Positions 1 to 10,328 are shown, numbered from the stretch's first letter. The stretch: 64,000 nt of DNA from Bradyrhizobium stylosanthis (GCF_001641335.1 NZ_LVEM01000003.1:963191-1027190), one strand, 5' to 3'. Notes: generated by a model from the letters alone, not told the origin. Numbers and translations are program-made.

Positions 1-1
1 G

Positions 2-1567
2 CTGGTGGTGCCGGTGAACTCGAACTGGGTTTCTCTGGCCCGCGAGCGCGGCGTGTTCGAACGCGACGTGCTGCCGGGATTCCTGTCGCGGACGCGGTGG
101 TATCCCGAGCACAATCCCAAGCACATCGAGACCGCACTGACCTCGGCGGTGCCGTTCTGCGACATCGGCGACAACCGACCCTGGATCGCCTTCTTCCAGA
201 CGAAGCAAGGCGACCCGGCGACACGCTACGTGCTGCCGCTGCAGATCGAATGGGTGCGCTTCGACCGCGAGCGCTTCAATCCGAAGGCACTTGCCGCCGT
301 ACGCCAGGGCGCGCGCGAAGGCACGCTGCTCGATGTCGCGAGCGAGCAGATCTTCATCGGCCTGTTCCTGCGCAACCTGTCGCAGAACCTGGTGGTGGAG
401 GAGAACGACCTGCGGCTGGAGTTCAAGGCCACCAGCCGGTTCGCCGACTACTCCATCAAGGAGCCCCAACGGATTCGCGCGATCGAGCAGTCCAACAGCA
501 CGGCGCTCGTCGACAATCAATACGTCACCAAGATCTATCGCCGGCTCGAAGACGGCATCAACCCCGAGATCGAGATCGGCCACTACCTCACCGAGGTGGC
601 CCGCTTCGCCAATGCGCCGGCGCTGCTCGGCAGCGCCGAACTGGTCGAAGGCGGTCGGCGCAGCGTGCTCGGCGTGCTGCATGCCTATGTCGAGAACCAG
701 GGCGACGGCTGGACGATGACCACGGGCTATCTCGACCGCTACATCGACGAGCAGCGGCTGTTGTCCGCGGGCGAGGCGCCCCGCGAGACGCAGGAGCAGG
801 CGCCCTATCTGCACTTCATCGCGCAGGCCGGCCGGCGGCTCGCCGAGTTGCATGTCGCGCTGGCGGCGGCAAAGCCGGCCGATCTCGCCCCGGAGCCGAT
901 CAGCCCCGCCGACGTCAAGCGCTGGACCTCCGATCTCAAGGCACGGGCCGAACGCGTCTTCGAGCGGTTGGCCGACAGCCGCGACAGCCTGCGGGAGGCC
1001 GACCGCCCGCTGATCGACCAGCTCGCGACCACGCGAGCGAGCCTGCCCGGTCATTTGACTGCGCTATTGCCTTCCGGGATCGGCGGGTTGAACATCCGTC
1101 ATCATGGTGACTTCCGCCTCGGGCAAATTCTGATCGTGAAGGACGACATCTTCATCATCGACTTCGACGGCGACCCACGCCTGCCCGTGGCCGAGAAGCG
1201 GCGCAAGCTGCCTGCCGCGCGTGACGTCGCCGGCCTGATCCGTTCGATTGATCTTTCGGTTAACAAGGCCCTTAGCCGGGTGCTTTCGGGCGGGACCGAG
1301 GAGCAAGGCCGGCTTACGGCCGCGCTCGACGAATGGCGCGGGCGTGCCACCGCGACCTTCCTGTCCGCCTACCGTGACGCGATGACCGACCGGCGGCTCT
1401 GGCCGCAGGATGCGCAGGCCGCGGACGGCCTGTTAAGATTTTTCCTGCTTGATCAAGCGTTCGACGAAGTAGAGTACGAGCTGTCCCACCGGCCTGAGGG
1501 GCTCCATGCGCCGCTGACCGTGCTGCTTCGCATTCTGTCCAACGCCGAAAGCGAAGCCTATGCCTAA
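2..1567 (+). CDS. Maltokinase domain, C-terminal part of a probable TreS-maltokinase fusion (partial)
   Basis: The reading frame is open to the left edge, so the gene starts outside the window. The visible ~520 residues look like a maltokinase (Pep2/Mak), which makes maltose 1-phosphate from maltose and ATP. The N-terminal part has the usual LPGFLSRTRWYPE-type opening, and the C-terminal half has a phosphotransferase catalytic core HHGDFRLGQ (about residue 370) followed by DFDGDP. In many rhizobia this domain is fused behind trehalose synthase (TreS); the absence of a start or ribosome site at the edge fits that but does not prove it. The stop overlaps the glgB start by 8 nt, indicating one operon. 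A stand-alone maltokinase starting just upstream is the alternative. Confidence 0.82.
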   Translation: MVVPVNSNWVSLARERGVFERDVLPGFLSRTRWYPEHNPKHIETALTSAVPFCDIGDNRPWIAFFQTKQGDPATRYVLPLQIEWVRFDRERFNPKALAAVRQGAREGTLLDVASEQIFIGLFLRNLSQNLVVEENDLRLEFKATSRFADYSIKEPQRIRAIEQSNSTALVDNQYVTKIYRRLEDGINPEIEIGHYLTEVARFANAPALLGSAELVEGGRRSVLGVLHAYVENQGDGWTMTTGYLDRYIDEQRLLSAGEAPRETQEQAPYLHFIAQAGRRLAELHVALAAAKPADLAPEPISPADVKRWTSDLKARAERVFERLADSRDSLREADRPLIDQLATTRASLPGHLTALLPSGIGGLNIRHHGDFRLGQILIVKDDIFIIDFDGDPRLPVAEKRRKLPAARDVAGLIRSIDLSVNKALSRVLSGGTEEQGRLTAALDEWRGRATATFLSAYRDAMTDRRLWPQDAQAADGLLRFFLLDQAFDEVEYELSHRPEGLHAPLTVLLRILSNAESEAYA

Positions 1568-3707
1568 ACTTCCAGCCGAAGCCTACGCGATCATCGAGGG
1601 CCGCCATTCGGACCCCTTCCACTATCTCGGGCTGCATCCCGAGGGCGGCAAGAGCGTGGTGCGCGCGTTTCTGCCCGAGGCCTCCAATGTCGAAGCGGTG
1701 GGCGACCATGGCGAGGTGGCGAAGCTCGACCGCGTCCACGATGCCGGCCTGTTCGTCGGCGCGCTCCCGAACGGCTCGAAGCACTACCAGCTCCGCGCGA
1801 AATTCGGCGACAATGTCGTCGAGTTCGAGGATGCGTATCGCTTTCCGCCGATCCTGACCGATTTCGATCTCTACCTGCTCGGCGAAGGCACGCATCAGCG
1901 CCTCTATGACAAGCTCGGCGCACATCCGATGCGGCTCGAAGGCATCGACGGCATCGGCTTCGTGGTGCTGGCGCCGAATGCGCGGCGTGTGTCCGTGGTC
2001 GGCGACTTCAATTTCTGGGACGGGCGGCGCCATCCGATGCGGGTGCGCGGCGCCGGCTATTGGGAATTGTTCATCCCGCATGCGAAGAACGGCGATCACT
2101 ACAAGTTCGAGATCATCGGGCCGCATGGCCACCTGCTGCCGCTGAAATCCGATCCGCTGGCCTTCGCGAGCGAAGTGCGGCCGAAGACCGCCTCCATCGT
2201 GTTCGACGAGGCGCACCTGCCGCGTCCGCGGCCCGCGCCCGACGGCATCAACGCGCTGTCGGCGCCGATGTCGATCTACGAAGTCCATCTCGGCTCGTGG
2301 CGGCGCAAGAACGGCGATGAATGGCTGACCTATCGCGAGCTGGCCGAGCAGCTTCCGGCCTATGCCCGCGACATGGGCTTTACCCATCTCGAATTCCTGC
2401 CCGTCAGCGAGCATCCGTTCGACGGCTCATGGGGCTACCAGCCGACCGGGCTCTACGCGCCGACCAGCCGCTTCGGCACACCGGAGGATTTTGCCGCCCT
2501 CGTCGATGCCTGCCATCGCGAGGGGATCGGCGTGCTGCTCGACTGGGTGCCCGGACATTTCCCCGACGATCCGCACGGGCTCGGCAGCTTCGACGGCACC
2601 GCGCTCTACGAGCACGCCAACCCGCTGCAGGGCCGCCATCTCGACTGGGGCACCCTGATCTACAATTACGGCCGCACCGAAGTGACCAACTTCCTGGTGT
2701 CGAACGCGCTGTTCTGGCTCGAGCGCTACGCCATCGACGGCCTGCGCGTCGACGCCGTGGCCTCCATGCTCTACCTCGACTACAGCCGGCCGCCCGGCGC
2801 CTGGATTCCGAACCAGTACGGCGGCCGCGAGAACATCGAGGCGATCAACTTCCTGCGCCGTTTCAACACCGAGCTGTTCGCGCGCTTCCCGCAGGCGACC
2901 ACGGCGGCGGAAGAATCCACTGCATGGCCGCAGGTCTCGCGCCCGGTCGAATTCGGCGGGCTCGGCTTCGGCTACAAGTGGAACATGGGCTGGATGCACG
3001 ACACGCTGAACTACATCAGCAAGGATCCCGTTCACCGCAAGCACCATCACGGCGAAATCCTGTTCGGCCTGCACTACGCCTTCTCGGAGAACTTCATCCT
3101 GCCGCTGTCGCATGACGAGGTCGTGCACGGCAAGCGCTCCCTGCTCGGCCGCATGCCCGGCGACGAGTGGCAGCGCTTTGCGAATTTGCGCGCCTATTAC
3201 AGCTTCATGTTCGGCCATCCCGGCAAGAAGCTGATGTTCATGGGCGCCGAGATCGCGCAAAGCCGCGAATGGAATCACGACCAGTCGCTCGACTGGCACC
3301 TGCTCGAATACAAGTACCATTCCGGTGTCCAGGCGGTGATCCGCGACCTCAACCGGCTCTACCGCGCGGTGCCGGCGTTGCATCAGATGGACTGCGACCA
3401 GGCCGGGTTCGAATGGGTGATCACTGACGATGCCAATCGCAACGTGTTCGCCTGGCTGCGCAAGGGTTTTGACGAGCACGCACGGTGCCTGGTGATCGTC
3501 AACTTCTCACCTAACGTCTACCAGAACTATCGCGTTCGCGTGCCCCTGGCCGGCAAGTGGAAGGAAGTCTTCAATTCGGACTCCGCCCATTATGGCGGCA
3601 GCAATGTCGGGAACATCGGCGAGGTTCGGACCGTTGACGGCAAGACGCCCGAGCTTCGCCTGACCATCCCGCCGCTCGCCGCGATCTTCCTCGTTCCGGA
3701 AAGCTGA
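1560..3707 (+). CDS. glgB: 1,4-alpha-glucan branching enzyme
   Basis: A full-length 715-residue GH13 branching enzyme that introduces alpha-1,6 branches into glycogen. An N-terminal CBM48-like domain precedes the catalytic barrel. The nucleophile region DGLRVDA is near residue 398, the acid/base EEST near 450 and the third acidic residue in LSHDEVVHGK near 517. The ATG lies inside the end of the preceding maltokinase gene (8-nt overlap), which implies translational coupling. glgX follows 3 nt after the stop. With TreS/maltokinase upstream, the enzyme would branch alpha-glucan made by the maltose-1-phosphate (GlgE) route, though GlgE itself is not in view. Confidence 0.96.
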   Translation: MPKLPAEAYAIIEGRHSDPFHYLGLHPEGGKSVVRAFLPEASNVEAVGDHGEVAKLDRVHDAGLFVGALPNGSKHYQLRAKFGDNVVEFEDAYRFPPILTDFDLYLLGEGTHQRLYDKLGAHPMRLEGIDGIGFVVLAPNARRVSVVGDFNFWDGRRHPMRVRGAGYWELFIPHAKNGDHYKFEIIGPHGHLLPLKSDPLAFASEVRPKTASIVFDEAHLPRPRPAPDGINALSAPMSIYEVHLGSWRRKNGDEWLTYRELAEQLPAYARDMGFTHLEFLPVSEHPFDGSWGYQPTGLYAPTSRFGTPEDFAALVDACHREGIGVLLDWVPGHFPDDPHGLGSFDGTALYEHANPLQGRHLDWGTLIYNYGRTEVTNFLVSNALFWLERYAIDGLRVDAVASMLYLDYSRPPGAWIPNQYGGRENIEAINFLRRFNTELFARFPQATTAAEESTAWPQVSRPVEFGGLGFGYKWNMGWMHDTLNYISKDPVHRKHHHGEILFGLHYAFSENFILPLSHDEVVHGKRSLLGRMPGDEWQRFANLRAYYSFMFGHPGKKLMFMGAEIAQSREWNHDQSLDWHLLEYKYHSGVQAVIRDLNRLYRAVPALHQMDCDQAGFEWVITDDANRNVFAWLRKGFDEHARCLVIVNFSPNVYQNYRVRVPLAGKWKEVFNSDSAHYGGSNVGNIGEVRTVDGKTPELRLTIPPLAAIFLVPES

Positions 3708-3710
3708 CCG

Positions 3711-5789
3711 ATGCGCCTCACTGCTGGATCGCCCGCTCGCCTCGGCGCAAGCTGGGACGGACGCGGCACCAATTTCGCGCTGTTCTCCGCCAATGCGCAG
3801 AAGGTCGAGCTGTGCCTGTTCGACGCGCAGGGCCGCCGCGAACTCGAACGCATCGAATTGCCCGAGAAGACCGAGGACGTCTGGCACGGCTATCTCAACG
3901 ACGTCTCGCCGGGCCAGCTCTATGGCTACCGCGTGCACGGTCCCTACGAGCCCGAGCACGGCCACCGCTTCAACGCCAACAAGCTGCTGCTCGACCCCTA
4001 TGCCAAGCGCCTCTCGGGGCGGCTGGTCTGGAGCGATGCGCATTTCGCCTATCGCACCGGCTCGCCGCGCGAGGACCTATCCTTCGACCGCCGCGACAAC
4101 GCGCGCGGCATGCCCAAGGCCGTCGTGGTCGACGAGACCTTCAACTGGGGTCGCCGCGAGATCCGCCCCAACATCCCCTGGGAAGACACCATCATCTACG
4201 AGGCCCACATCAAGGGCCTGACGCAGAAGCGCGACGACGTGCCGCCGAATTTGCGCGGCACCTATGGCGGCCTGTCCTCGCCTGCGATGATCGAGCACCT
4301 GAAGAGGCTCGGCGTCACCACGGTCGAGCTGCTGCCGATCCACAGCTTCGTCGACGACCGCATCCTGGTCGAGAAGAAGCTCGCCAATTACTGGGGCTAC
4401 AACACGCTCTCCTTCTTCGCGCCGGAGCAGCGCTACGCCCAGGACAATGCGCTGGATTCCTTCCGCACCACGGTCGCGCGCCTGCACGATGCCGGCATCG
4501 AGGTGATGCTGGATGTCGTCTACAACCACACCGCCGAGGGCAACCATCTCGGCCCGACGCTGTGCTATCGCGGCATCGACAATGCGTCCTATTACTGGCT
4601 GAACCGCGAGAACCCGCGCTATTACGACGACTTCACCGGCTGCGGCTCATCGGTGAACCTCACCCATCCGCGCGTATTGCAGATGGTGATGGATTCCTTG
4701 CGCTACTGGGTCGAGGTCTGCCATGTCGACGGCTTCCGCTTCGACCTCGCCACCACACTCGCGCGCGGCCCGAACGGCTATGATCGCGGCATCTCATTCC
4801 TGACCGCAGTTCGCCAGGATCCGGTGCTGGCCACGGTCAAGCTCGTCGCCGAGCCCTGGGACCTCGGCCTTGGCGGCTACCAGGTCGGCGCATTCCCCTC
4901 GCAATGGTCGGAATGGAACGACCGCTATCGCAGCGCCATGCGCCGCTACTGGAGCGGCGAAGGCAGCCTGATCGGCGATATCTCCAGCCGCATGACGGCG
5001 TCCTCCGACCTGTTCAACCACGACGGACGGCGGCCCCGCGCCAGCATCAACCACATCACCGTGCATGACGGTTTCACGCTGGCCGATCTGTTCAGCTACA
5101 ACGAGAAGCACAACGAGGCCAATGGCGAGGACAATCGCGACGGCTCCAACGACAACCACAGCAACAATTGCGGTGTCGAGGGCCCGACCGACGACCCGGC
5201 CATTCTTGGCTTGCGCCGGCAGCTGCGCAAGAACGTGCTGGCCTGCCTGATGCTGGCGCAGGGCGTACCGCTGCTCCTCGCCGGCGATGAGGTCGGCAAT
5301 ACGCAAAGCGGCAACAACAACGCCTATTGCCAGGACAACGAAGTCGGCTGGGTCGGCTGGGACAATCTCGGCAAGGACGGCGAGGACATGGTCGAGTTCG
5401 TCGCGCATCTCGCCGATGTCCGCAGCCGCTTCTCGCAGCTTCGCAGCCATCGCTGGCTGGACGGCCGTCCCAAGGACGGCATCTCCTACGGCGCGCTGTG
5501 GCTGACGCCTGCGGGCGACGAGATGACGGAGAGCGACTGGACATTCCCGGATGGGCGGTTTCTCTCCTATGTGATGGGCCCGATGGAACCGGGTAGCGCT
5601 GCGATCTTTATCGTTCTGAACGCCGCCCCCGAAGAGATCGCATTCAAATTGCCAAAGATGCCCGAATACAAGAGCTGGCAGCAGATCCTGAACACGACTG
5701 ACGCCAAGCTGAACACGATCGATTTCCCGCCCGGAAGCGACAGCAAGGCGCCGCCGCGCTCCGTGCTCGCCTTCGCGGGGGCGCCATGA
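3711..5789 (+). CDS. glgX: Glycogen debranching enzyme (isoamylase type)
   Basis: A 692-residue GH13 isoamylase-type debranching enzyme (GlgX/TreX) that hydrolyses alpha-1,6 branches of glycogen or limit dextrin. It has an N-terminal CBM48-like region, VYNHTAEGN near residue 268, the nucleophile region DGFRFDLATTLAR near 344, KLVAEPWDLG near 380 and ITVHDGFTLADLFSYNEKHN near 450. The start lies 3 nt after glgB. The stop overlaps treZ in an ATGA arrangement. Next to treZ and treY it would supply linear maltodextrins for trehalose production, the classic TreX-TreY-TreZ set. Confidence 0.95.
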   Translation: MRLTAGSPARLGASWDGRGTNFALFSANAQKVELCLFDAQGRRELERIELPEKTEDVWHGYLNDVSPGQLYGYRVHGPYEPEHGHRFNANKLLLDPYAKRLSGRLVWSDAHFAYRTGSPREDLSFDRRDNARGMPKAVVVDETFNWGRREIRPNIPWEDTIIYEAHIKGLTQKRDDVPPNLRGTYGGLSSPAMIEHLKRLGVTTVELLPIHSFVDDRILVEKKLANYWGYNTLSFFAPEQRYAQDNALDSFRTTVARLHDAGIEVMLDVVYNHTAEGNHLGPTLCYRGIDNASYYWLNRENPRYYDDFTGCGSSVNLTHPRVLQMVMDSLRYWVEVCHVDGFRFDLATTLARGPNGYDRGISFLTAVRQDPVLATVKLVAEPWDLGLGGYQVGAFPSQWSEWNDRYRSAMRRYWSGEGSLIGDISSRMTASSDLFNHDGRRPRASINHITVHDGFTLADLFSYNEKHNEANGEDNRDGSNDNHSNNCGVEGPTDDPAILGLRRQLRKNVLACLMLAQGVPLLLAGDEVGNTQSGNNNAYCQDNEVGWVGWDNLGKDGEDMVEFVAHLADVRSRFSQLRSHRWLDGRPKDGISYGALWLTPAGDEMTESDWTFPDGRFLSYVMGPMEPGSAAIFIVLNAAPEEIAFKLPKMPEYKSWQQILNTTDAKLNTIDFPPGSDSKAPPRSVLAFAGAP

Positions 5790-7537
5790 GGGCATCGTTC
5801 GGGGCGAAGCCGATCAAGGACGGCGTGTCGTTCCGGCTATGGGCCCCCGGCGCACGCCGCGTCGATCTCCTGCTCGACCGCAGACATGCCATGCAGCGCC
5901 GGCAGGACGGCTGGTATGTGGCGGAGATTGCCGGACTGCCCGTCGGCAGTCCCTACAAGTTCAGGATCGACGACGAGATCGACGTGCCCGATCCCGCCTC
6001 CGCCTTCCAGCCGGACGACGTGTTTGGCCCGAGCGAGGTGATCAATCACGACGCCTTCGCCTGGCGCGCAAAGGATTGGCGCGGCCGCCCTTGGGAAGAG
6101 ACGGTGCTGATCGAGACCCATATCGGCACCTTCACGCGGGAAGGCACCTACCGTGCCATGATCGACAAGCTCGATCATCTCGCTGCGACCGGCATCACGG
6201 CGCTGGAATTGATGCCGCTGGCCGATTTCGCGGGACGGCGCGGCTGGGGCTATGACGGCGTGCTGTGGTACGCACCCGACAGCGCCTATGGTCGCCCCGA
6301 AGATCTGAAGACGCTGATCGACGAGGCGCATCTGCGCGGGCTCATGGTCTTCCTCGACGTCGTCTACAATCATTTCGGCCCCGAAGGGAATTATCTCGGC
6401 CGTTATGCGCCGACCTTCTTCACCGACGCGCACACCCCATGGGGCAGCGCGATCGACTACCGCGTGCCGCAGGTCCGCGCCTTCGCGGTCGAGAACGCGC
6501 TGTCATGGCTCACCGACTATCGCTTCGACGGACTGAGGCTCGATGCCGCCAACCACATCATGGCGATCCCCGGTGAGCAGTCGATGCTGCAGGATCTCAG
6601 CGTCGCCGCCGGCGAGCTTGCCAAAGCGACGGGGCGGCACATCCATCTCGTGCTCGAGAACGGCGACAACCGCGCCAGCCTGCTCGACGCCGCGCAGGAG
6701 CCGCCGAACGGCAGATACCGTGCGCAGTGGAACGACGATTATCATCACGTCTGGCACGTGATGCTGACCGGTGAGCTCAACGGCTATTACGCCGACTACC
6801 AGACCCCGCGCATGGATCTCGCCCGTGCGCTCGCCTCCGGCTTCGTCTACCAGGGCGAGATCTCGGAATTCTGGGGCAAGAAGCCGCGCGGCGAGGCCAG
6901 CGGCGAGCTGCCGCCCGCGACCTTCGTCAACTTCCTGCAGAACCACGACCAGATCGGCAACCGTCCGCTCGGCGACCGGCTCGAAAGCCTGGCCTCGCCG
7001 CAGCAGATTGAAGCCGCGCTCGCAGTGACGCTACTGGCGCCGATGGTGCCGATGCTGTTTCAGGGCGAGGAATGGGGCTCGAAGGTGCCCTTCCCGTTCT
7101 TCTGCGATTTCCAGGGCGGGCTTGCGGATGCCGTGCGCAAGGGCCGCAAACAGGAATATGCCTGGGCTTACGAGAAATACGGCGACGACGTTCCCGACCC
7201 GCTCGATCCGGCAACGCTGCAATCGGCCGTGCTGGACTGGAGCGGCCATACGCCGGAGCAGAACGCGCGTCTGGCGCTGGTGCGGGAGCTGCTCGCGCTC
7301 CGGCGCAAGGAGATCATGCCGCGGCTGAAGGGCGCGCGCTTCGGTGATGCCGAGGCGACCGACAACGGCCTGCTCAGCGCGCATTGGCGCATGGGCGACG
7401 GCACCACGTTGCGGCTCATCGCCAATCTCGGGGATCACGAGATCGCGGCCAATGTCAGCGCGGGCACGCCGATCTGGGGCGGCGCGTCCGCCGATCGGCT
7501 TCCGCCCTGGTCGGTGGTCTGGCGCCTCGGAGGTTAG
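5786..7537 (+). CDS. treZ: Malto-oligosyltrehalose trehalohydrolase
   Basis: A 583-residue GH13 enzyme that releases trehalose from maltooligosyltrehalose. An N-terminal CBM48-like domain (RLWAPGARRVDLLL) is followed by the barrel with VYNHFGPEGNYL, the nucleophile region DGLRLDAANHI near residue 249, LVLENGDNRASLL near 290 and FLQNHDQIGNRPLGDR near 385, the last being typical of TreZ. The ATG overlaps the glgX stop (ATGA) and treY starts 1 nt after its stop, so translation is probably coupled. Length agrees with the family. Confidence 0.95.
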   Translation: MRASFGAKPIKDGVSFRLWAPGARRVDLLLDRRHAMQRRQDGWYVAEIAGLPVGSPYKFRIDDEIDVPDPASAFQPDDVFGPSEVINHDAFAWRAKDWRGRPWEETVLIETHIGTFTREGTYRAMIDKLDHLAATGITALELMPLADFAGRRGWGYDGVLWYAPDSAYGRPEDLKTLIDEAHLRGLMVFLDVVYNHFGPEGNYLGRYAPTFFTDAHTPWGSAIDYRVPQVRAFAVENALSWLTDYRFDGLRLDAANHIMAIPGEQSMLQDLSVAAGELAKATGRHIHLVLENGDNRASLLDAAQEPPNGRYRAQWNDDYHHVWHVMLTGELNGYYADYQTPRMDLARALASGFVYQGEISEFWGKKPRGEASGELPPATFVNFLQNHDQIGNRPLGDRLESLASPQQIEAALAVTLLAPMVPMLFQGEEWGSKVPFPFFCDFQGGLADAVRKGRKQEYAWAYEKYGDDVPDPLDPATLQSAVLDWSGHTPEQNARLALVRELLALRRKEIMPRLKGARFGDAEATDNGLLSAHWRMGDGTTLRLIANLGDHEIAANVSAGTPIWGGASADRLPPWSVVWRLGG

Positions 7538-7538
7538 C

Positions 7539-10325
7539 ATGCCTCCTGCCATTCCGCTCGCGACCTACCGGCTTCAGCTCACCGCGGATTTCGACTTCGA
7601 CAAGGCTGCCGCGGTGGTGCCGTATCTGAAGGCGCTGGGCATCACCCATCTCTATGCCTCGCCGGTGATGAAGGCGCGCAAGGGCTCGACACACGGCTAC
7701 GACACCGTCGACCACAGCCAGTTCAATCCGGAGCTCGGCGGCGAAGCCGGCTTCGCGCGGCTGAGCGAGGCGCTTAGGGCGCACGATCTCGGTCTCATCA
7801 TCGACTTCGTGCCCAACCATGTCGGCGTTCATTTCGCCGACAATCCCTGGTGGCTCGACGTGCTGGAATGGGGGCAGGCTTCGCCGCACGCGGTCTCGTT
7901 CGATATCGACTGGGATCAGCTGGCCTATCGCGCCCGCGGCGGCGTGCTGCTGCCGATCCTCGGCTCATCCTATGGCGAGGCGCTGGAACGCGGCGAGATC
8001 GAGCTGCGCTACGATCCCGACGAGGGAAGCTTTTCCGCCTGGTATTTCGAGCATCGCTTACCCGTCGCGCCGGAGCGCTACGGCGAAATGCTGCGGATCA
8101 TCGTGAAGGAGGCCGACGCTGCCGATACCGTGGCCGGCAAACGCCTGCTCTCGCTCGCCGCGCGCTACACGGGCCTACGACGGCCGAACCGCAAGGAGGC
8201 TCCAGCGTTCAAGGCGGAATTGAAGGAGATCGCTGGCAGCGCCGACATCATCGCCCGCGGCCTCGAGGCCTATCGCGCCGGGACGGACCGTCCTGCGCAG
8301 ACGCTGGTGCTGCATCACCTGCTGGAGCGCCAGCACTACAAGCTCGGGCACTGGCGGCTTGCCTCCAGCGACATCAACTATCGCCGCTTCTTCGACGTCA
8401 ACGGGCTGGCCGGCCTGCGTGTCGAGGACCCCGGCACCTTCGCCGCCACGCACCGGCTGGTGAAGCAGCTCGTCGCCGACGGCAGGTTGCAGGGCATCCG
8501 CCTCGATCACATCGACGGCCTGCGCGATCCCGCGCAATATTGCCAGCGGCTGCGCCGCCTCGTCCGTGATGCCCAGGGCAAGACCAAGCCGTTCTACACC
8601 GTGATCGAAAAGATCCTCTGCGAGCACGAGAAGCTGCCGCATTTCGCCGGCGTCCAGGGCACCACCGGCTATGAGTGGATGAACGTCATCACGCAAGTGC
8701 TGGTCGACGCGAAAGGGCTGGAGGCGCTGGACGAGACCTGGCGGCAGATCAGCAACCGCCCGCCGCGGCTTGCGCCTTACGTCAAGGACGCCAAGCGGCG
8801 CGTGCTGGAGACGCTGCTCACCAGCGAATTCACCGTGCTGACGCGCCTGCTCGCGCGCATCGCCAACGGGCATTATTCGACGCGCGACTTCTCGGCAGAC
8901 AGCTTGCGGCAGGCGCTCGAGCTCTACGTGCTGCATTTCCCGGTCTATCGCACCTATCTGACTCACAGCGGTCCGACGGCAGCCGACCGCAAGCTGATCG
9001 ACGACACCATCGAGCGCGCCCGCCGGGAATGGTTCGCCGCGGACGAAGGCATCTTCGACTTCCTGCGCGACGCGCTGACCATGGACCTGCTCAAGCCCGG
9101 CCGTCCGCCGCACAGCACGCCGCGGGTGCGCCGCTTCGCGCTGAAGGTGCAGCAGTTCACCGGGCCGATGATGGCGAAGTCGCTGGAGGACACCGCGTTC
9201 TACCAATTCCACCGGCTGCTCGCCCTGAACGAGGTCGGCGGCGATCCCGCGAGCACCGGCCTCGCCATTGCCGCGTTCCACGAGACCATGCGGGCGCGCG
9301 CCAAGGAATGGCCGCAGGGCATGACGGCGACCGCCACCCACGACACCAAGCGCGGCGAGGACGCCCGCGCCCGGATCGCGGGCTTGAGCGAGATCCCCGG
9401 CGAATGGACCAGCGCGGTGTCGCGCTGGAAGGTGCTGAACGCGCCGCATCTCGAGCTCCAGGGCAATCTGCGCGCGCCATCGGCAACGTTCGAATACATG
9501 CTGTACCAGACCCTGCTCGGCGCCTGGCCGCTTGGCGAGACGCCTGATGCCGAATTCGTCGGACGCATCCAGGCCTATGCGCTGAAGGCCGCGCGCGAAG
9601 GCAAGGAGGAGACGAGCTGGCTCAATCCGCACGACGCCTATGAGAACGGCATCAAGAGCTTCATTGCCAAGATCCTCGATCCCACGCTGTCGGGCGAATT
9701 CCTGGAGGCGCTGCAAACCCTGGCCCGCCGCCTCGCACTGCTCGGCGCGCTCAACTCGCTGAGCCAGCTCACGCTCAAGGCGACACTGCCTGGTGTGCCC
9801 GACTTCTATCAGGGCACCGAATTCTGGGATCTCTCGCTGGTCGATCCCGACAACCGCCGCCCTGTGGATTTTTCCGCGCGGAACGCGGCGCTGGCGGCAC
9901 TGGAAGCGCCGGACTGGAGCAGGCTGGTCAAGACCTGGCCTGACGGCCGGTTCAAGCTGGCCTGGACGCGGCAGCTGCTCAAGCTGCGCAACGCGCACGC
10001 GGACGTCTTCGCGCAGGGCGACTACCAGCCGCTCGAGGTGCGCGGCGCGCACGCCGACCATGTCATCGCCTTCGCCCGCCGCCATGGTCGCGCGGCCGCG
10101 ATCGTCGTGGTCGGGCGCCAGTTCGCGCCCTTCACCCAGGCCGGGCGCGAATGGCCCGTGCTCGAAGGTTTTGACGCGACCGTCGATATCACCGGCTACA
10201 GCGCGCCGGGGCTGGCGGGCAACGAGCTCCCGCTCGCACAGGCTTTCCGTGATGTTCCTGCGGCTGTCATCGAGGCTCGCGCATCCAGTGCCATCATGCC
10301 GGCGCGTCAGCGCGCCCGCGCCTGA
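7539..10325 (+). CDS. treY: Malto-oligosyltrehalose synthase
   Basis: A 928-residue GH13 intramolecular transglycosylase that converts the reducing end of maltodextrins to a trehalose unit. The chosen ATG at 7539 is preceded by GGAGG, lies 1 nt after the treZ stop and opens MPPAIPLATYRLQL, the usual TreY N-terminus; a longer open frame upstream overlaps treZ and is not coding. TreY signatures include KGSTHGYDTVDHSQFNPELG, IDFVPNHVG, GIRLDHIDGLRDP (nucleophile), YTVIEKILCEHEKLP (acid) and ATATHDTKRGEDARAR. It is the last gene of the operon and converges with the next gene, 3 nt away. Confidence 0.96.
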   Translation: MPPAIPLATYRLQLTADFDFDKAAAVVPYLKALGITHLYASPVMKARKGSTHGYDTVDHSQFNPELGGEAGFARLSEALRAHDLGLIIDFVPNHVGVHFADNPWWLDVLEWGQASPHAVSFDIDWDQLAYRARGGVLLPILGSSYGEALERGEIELRYDPDEGSFSAWYFEHRLPVAPERYGEMLRIIVKEADAADTVAGKRLLSLAARYTGLRRPNRKEAPAFKAELKEIAGSADIIARGLEAYRAGTDRPAQTLVLHHLLERQHYKLGHWRLASSDINYRRFFDVNGLAGLRVEDPGTFAATHRLVKQLVADGRLQGIRLDHIDGLRDPAQYCQRLRRLVRDAQGKTKPFYTVIEKILCEHEKLPHFAGVQGTTGYEWMNVITQVLVDAKGLEALDETWRQISNRPPRLAPYVKDAKRRVLETLLTSEFTVLTRLLARIANGHYSTRDFSADSLRQALELYVLHFPVYRTYLTHSGPTAADRKLIDDTIERARREWFAADEGIFDFLRDALTMDLLKPGRPPHSTPRVRRFALKVQQFTGPMMAKSLEDTAFYQFHRLLALNEVGGDPASTGLAIAAFHETMRARAKEWPQGMTATATHDTKRGEDARARIAGLSEIPGEWTSAVSRWKVLNAPHLELQGNLRAPSATFEYMLYQTLLGAWPLGETPDAEFVGRIQAYALKAAREGKEETSWLNPHDAYENGIKSFIAKILDPTLSGEFLEALQTLARRLALLGALNSLSQLTLKATLPGVPDFYQGTEFWDLSLVDPDNRRPVDFSARNAALAALEAPDWSRLVKTWPDGRFKLAWTRQLLKLRNAHADVFAQGDYQPLEVRGAHADHVIAFARRHGRAAAIVVVGRQFAPFTQAGREWPVLEGFDATVDITGYSAPGLAGNELPLAQAFRDVPAAVIEARASSAIMPARQRARA

Positions 10326-10328
10326 CAC

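Noticed and set aside
1314..2414. Long minus-strand open frame (366 codons) opposite the maltokinase and glgB genes
   Set aside because: It is antisense to well-supported genes, has arginine/histidine-rich composition typical of shadow frames in GC-rich DNA, and no recognisable motifs or ribosome site.
8175..10328. 717-codon minus-strand frame opposite treY
   Set aside because: It mirrors treY over its whole length; the plus strand carries clear TreY catalytic motifs. Long antisense frames arise from codon bias in high-GC genomes.
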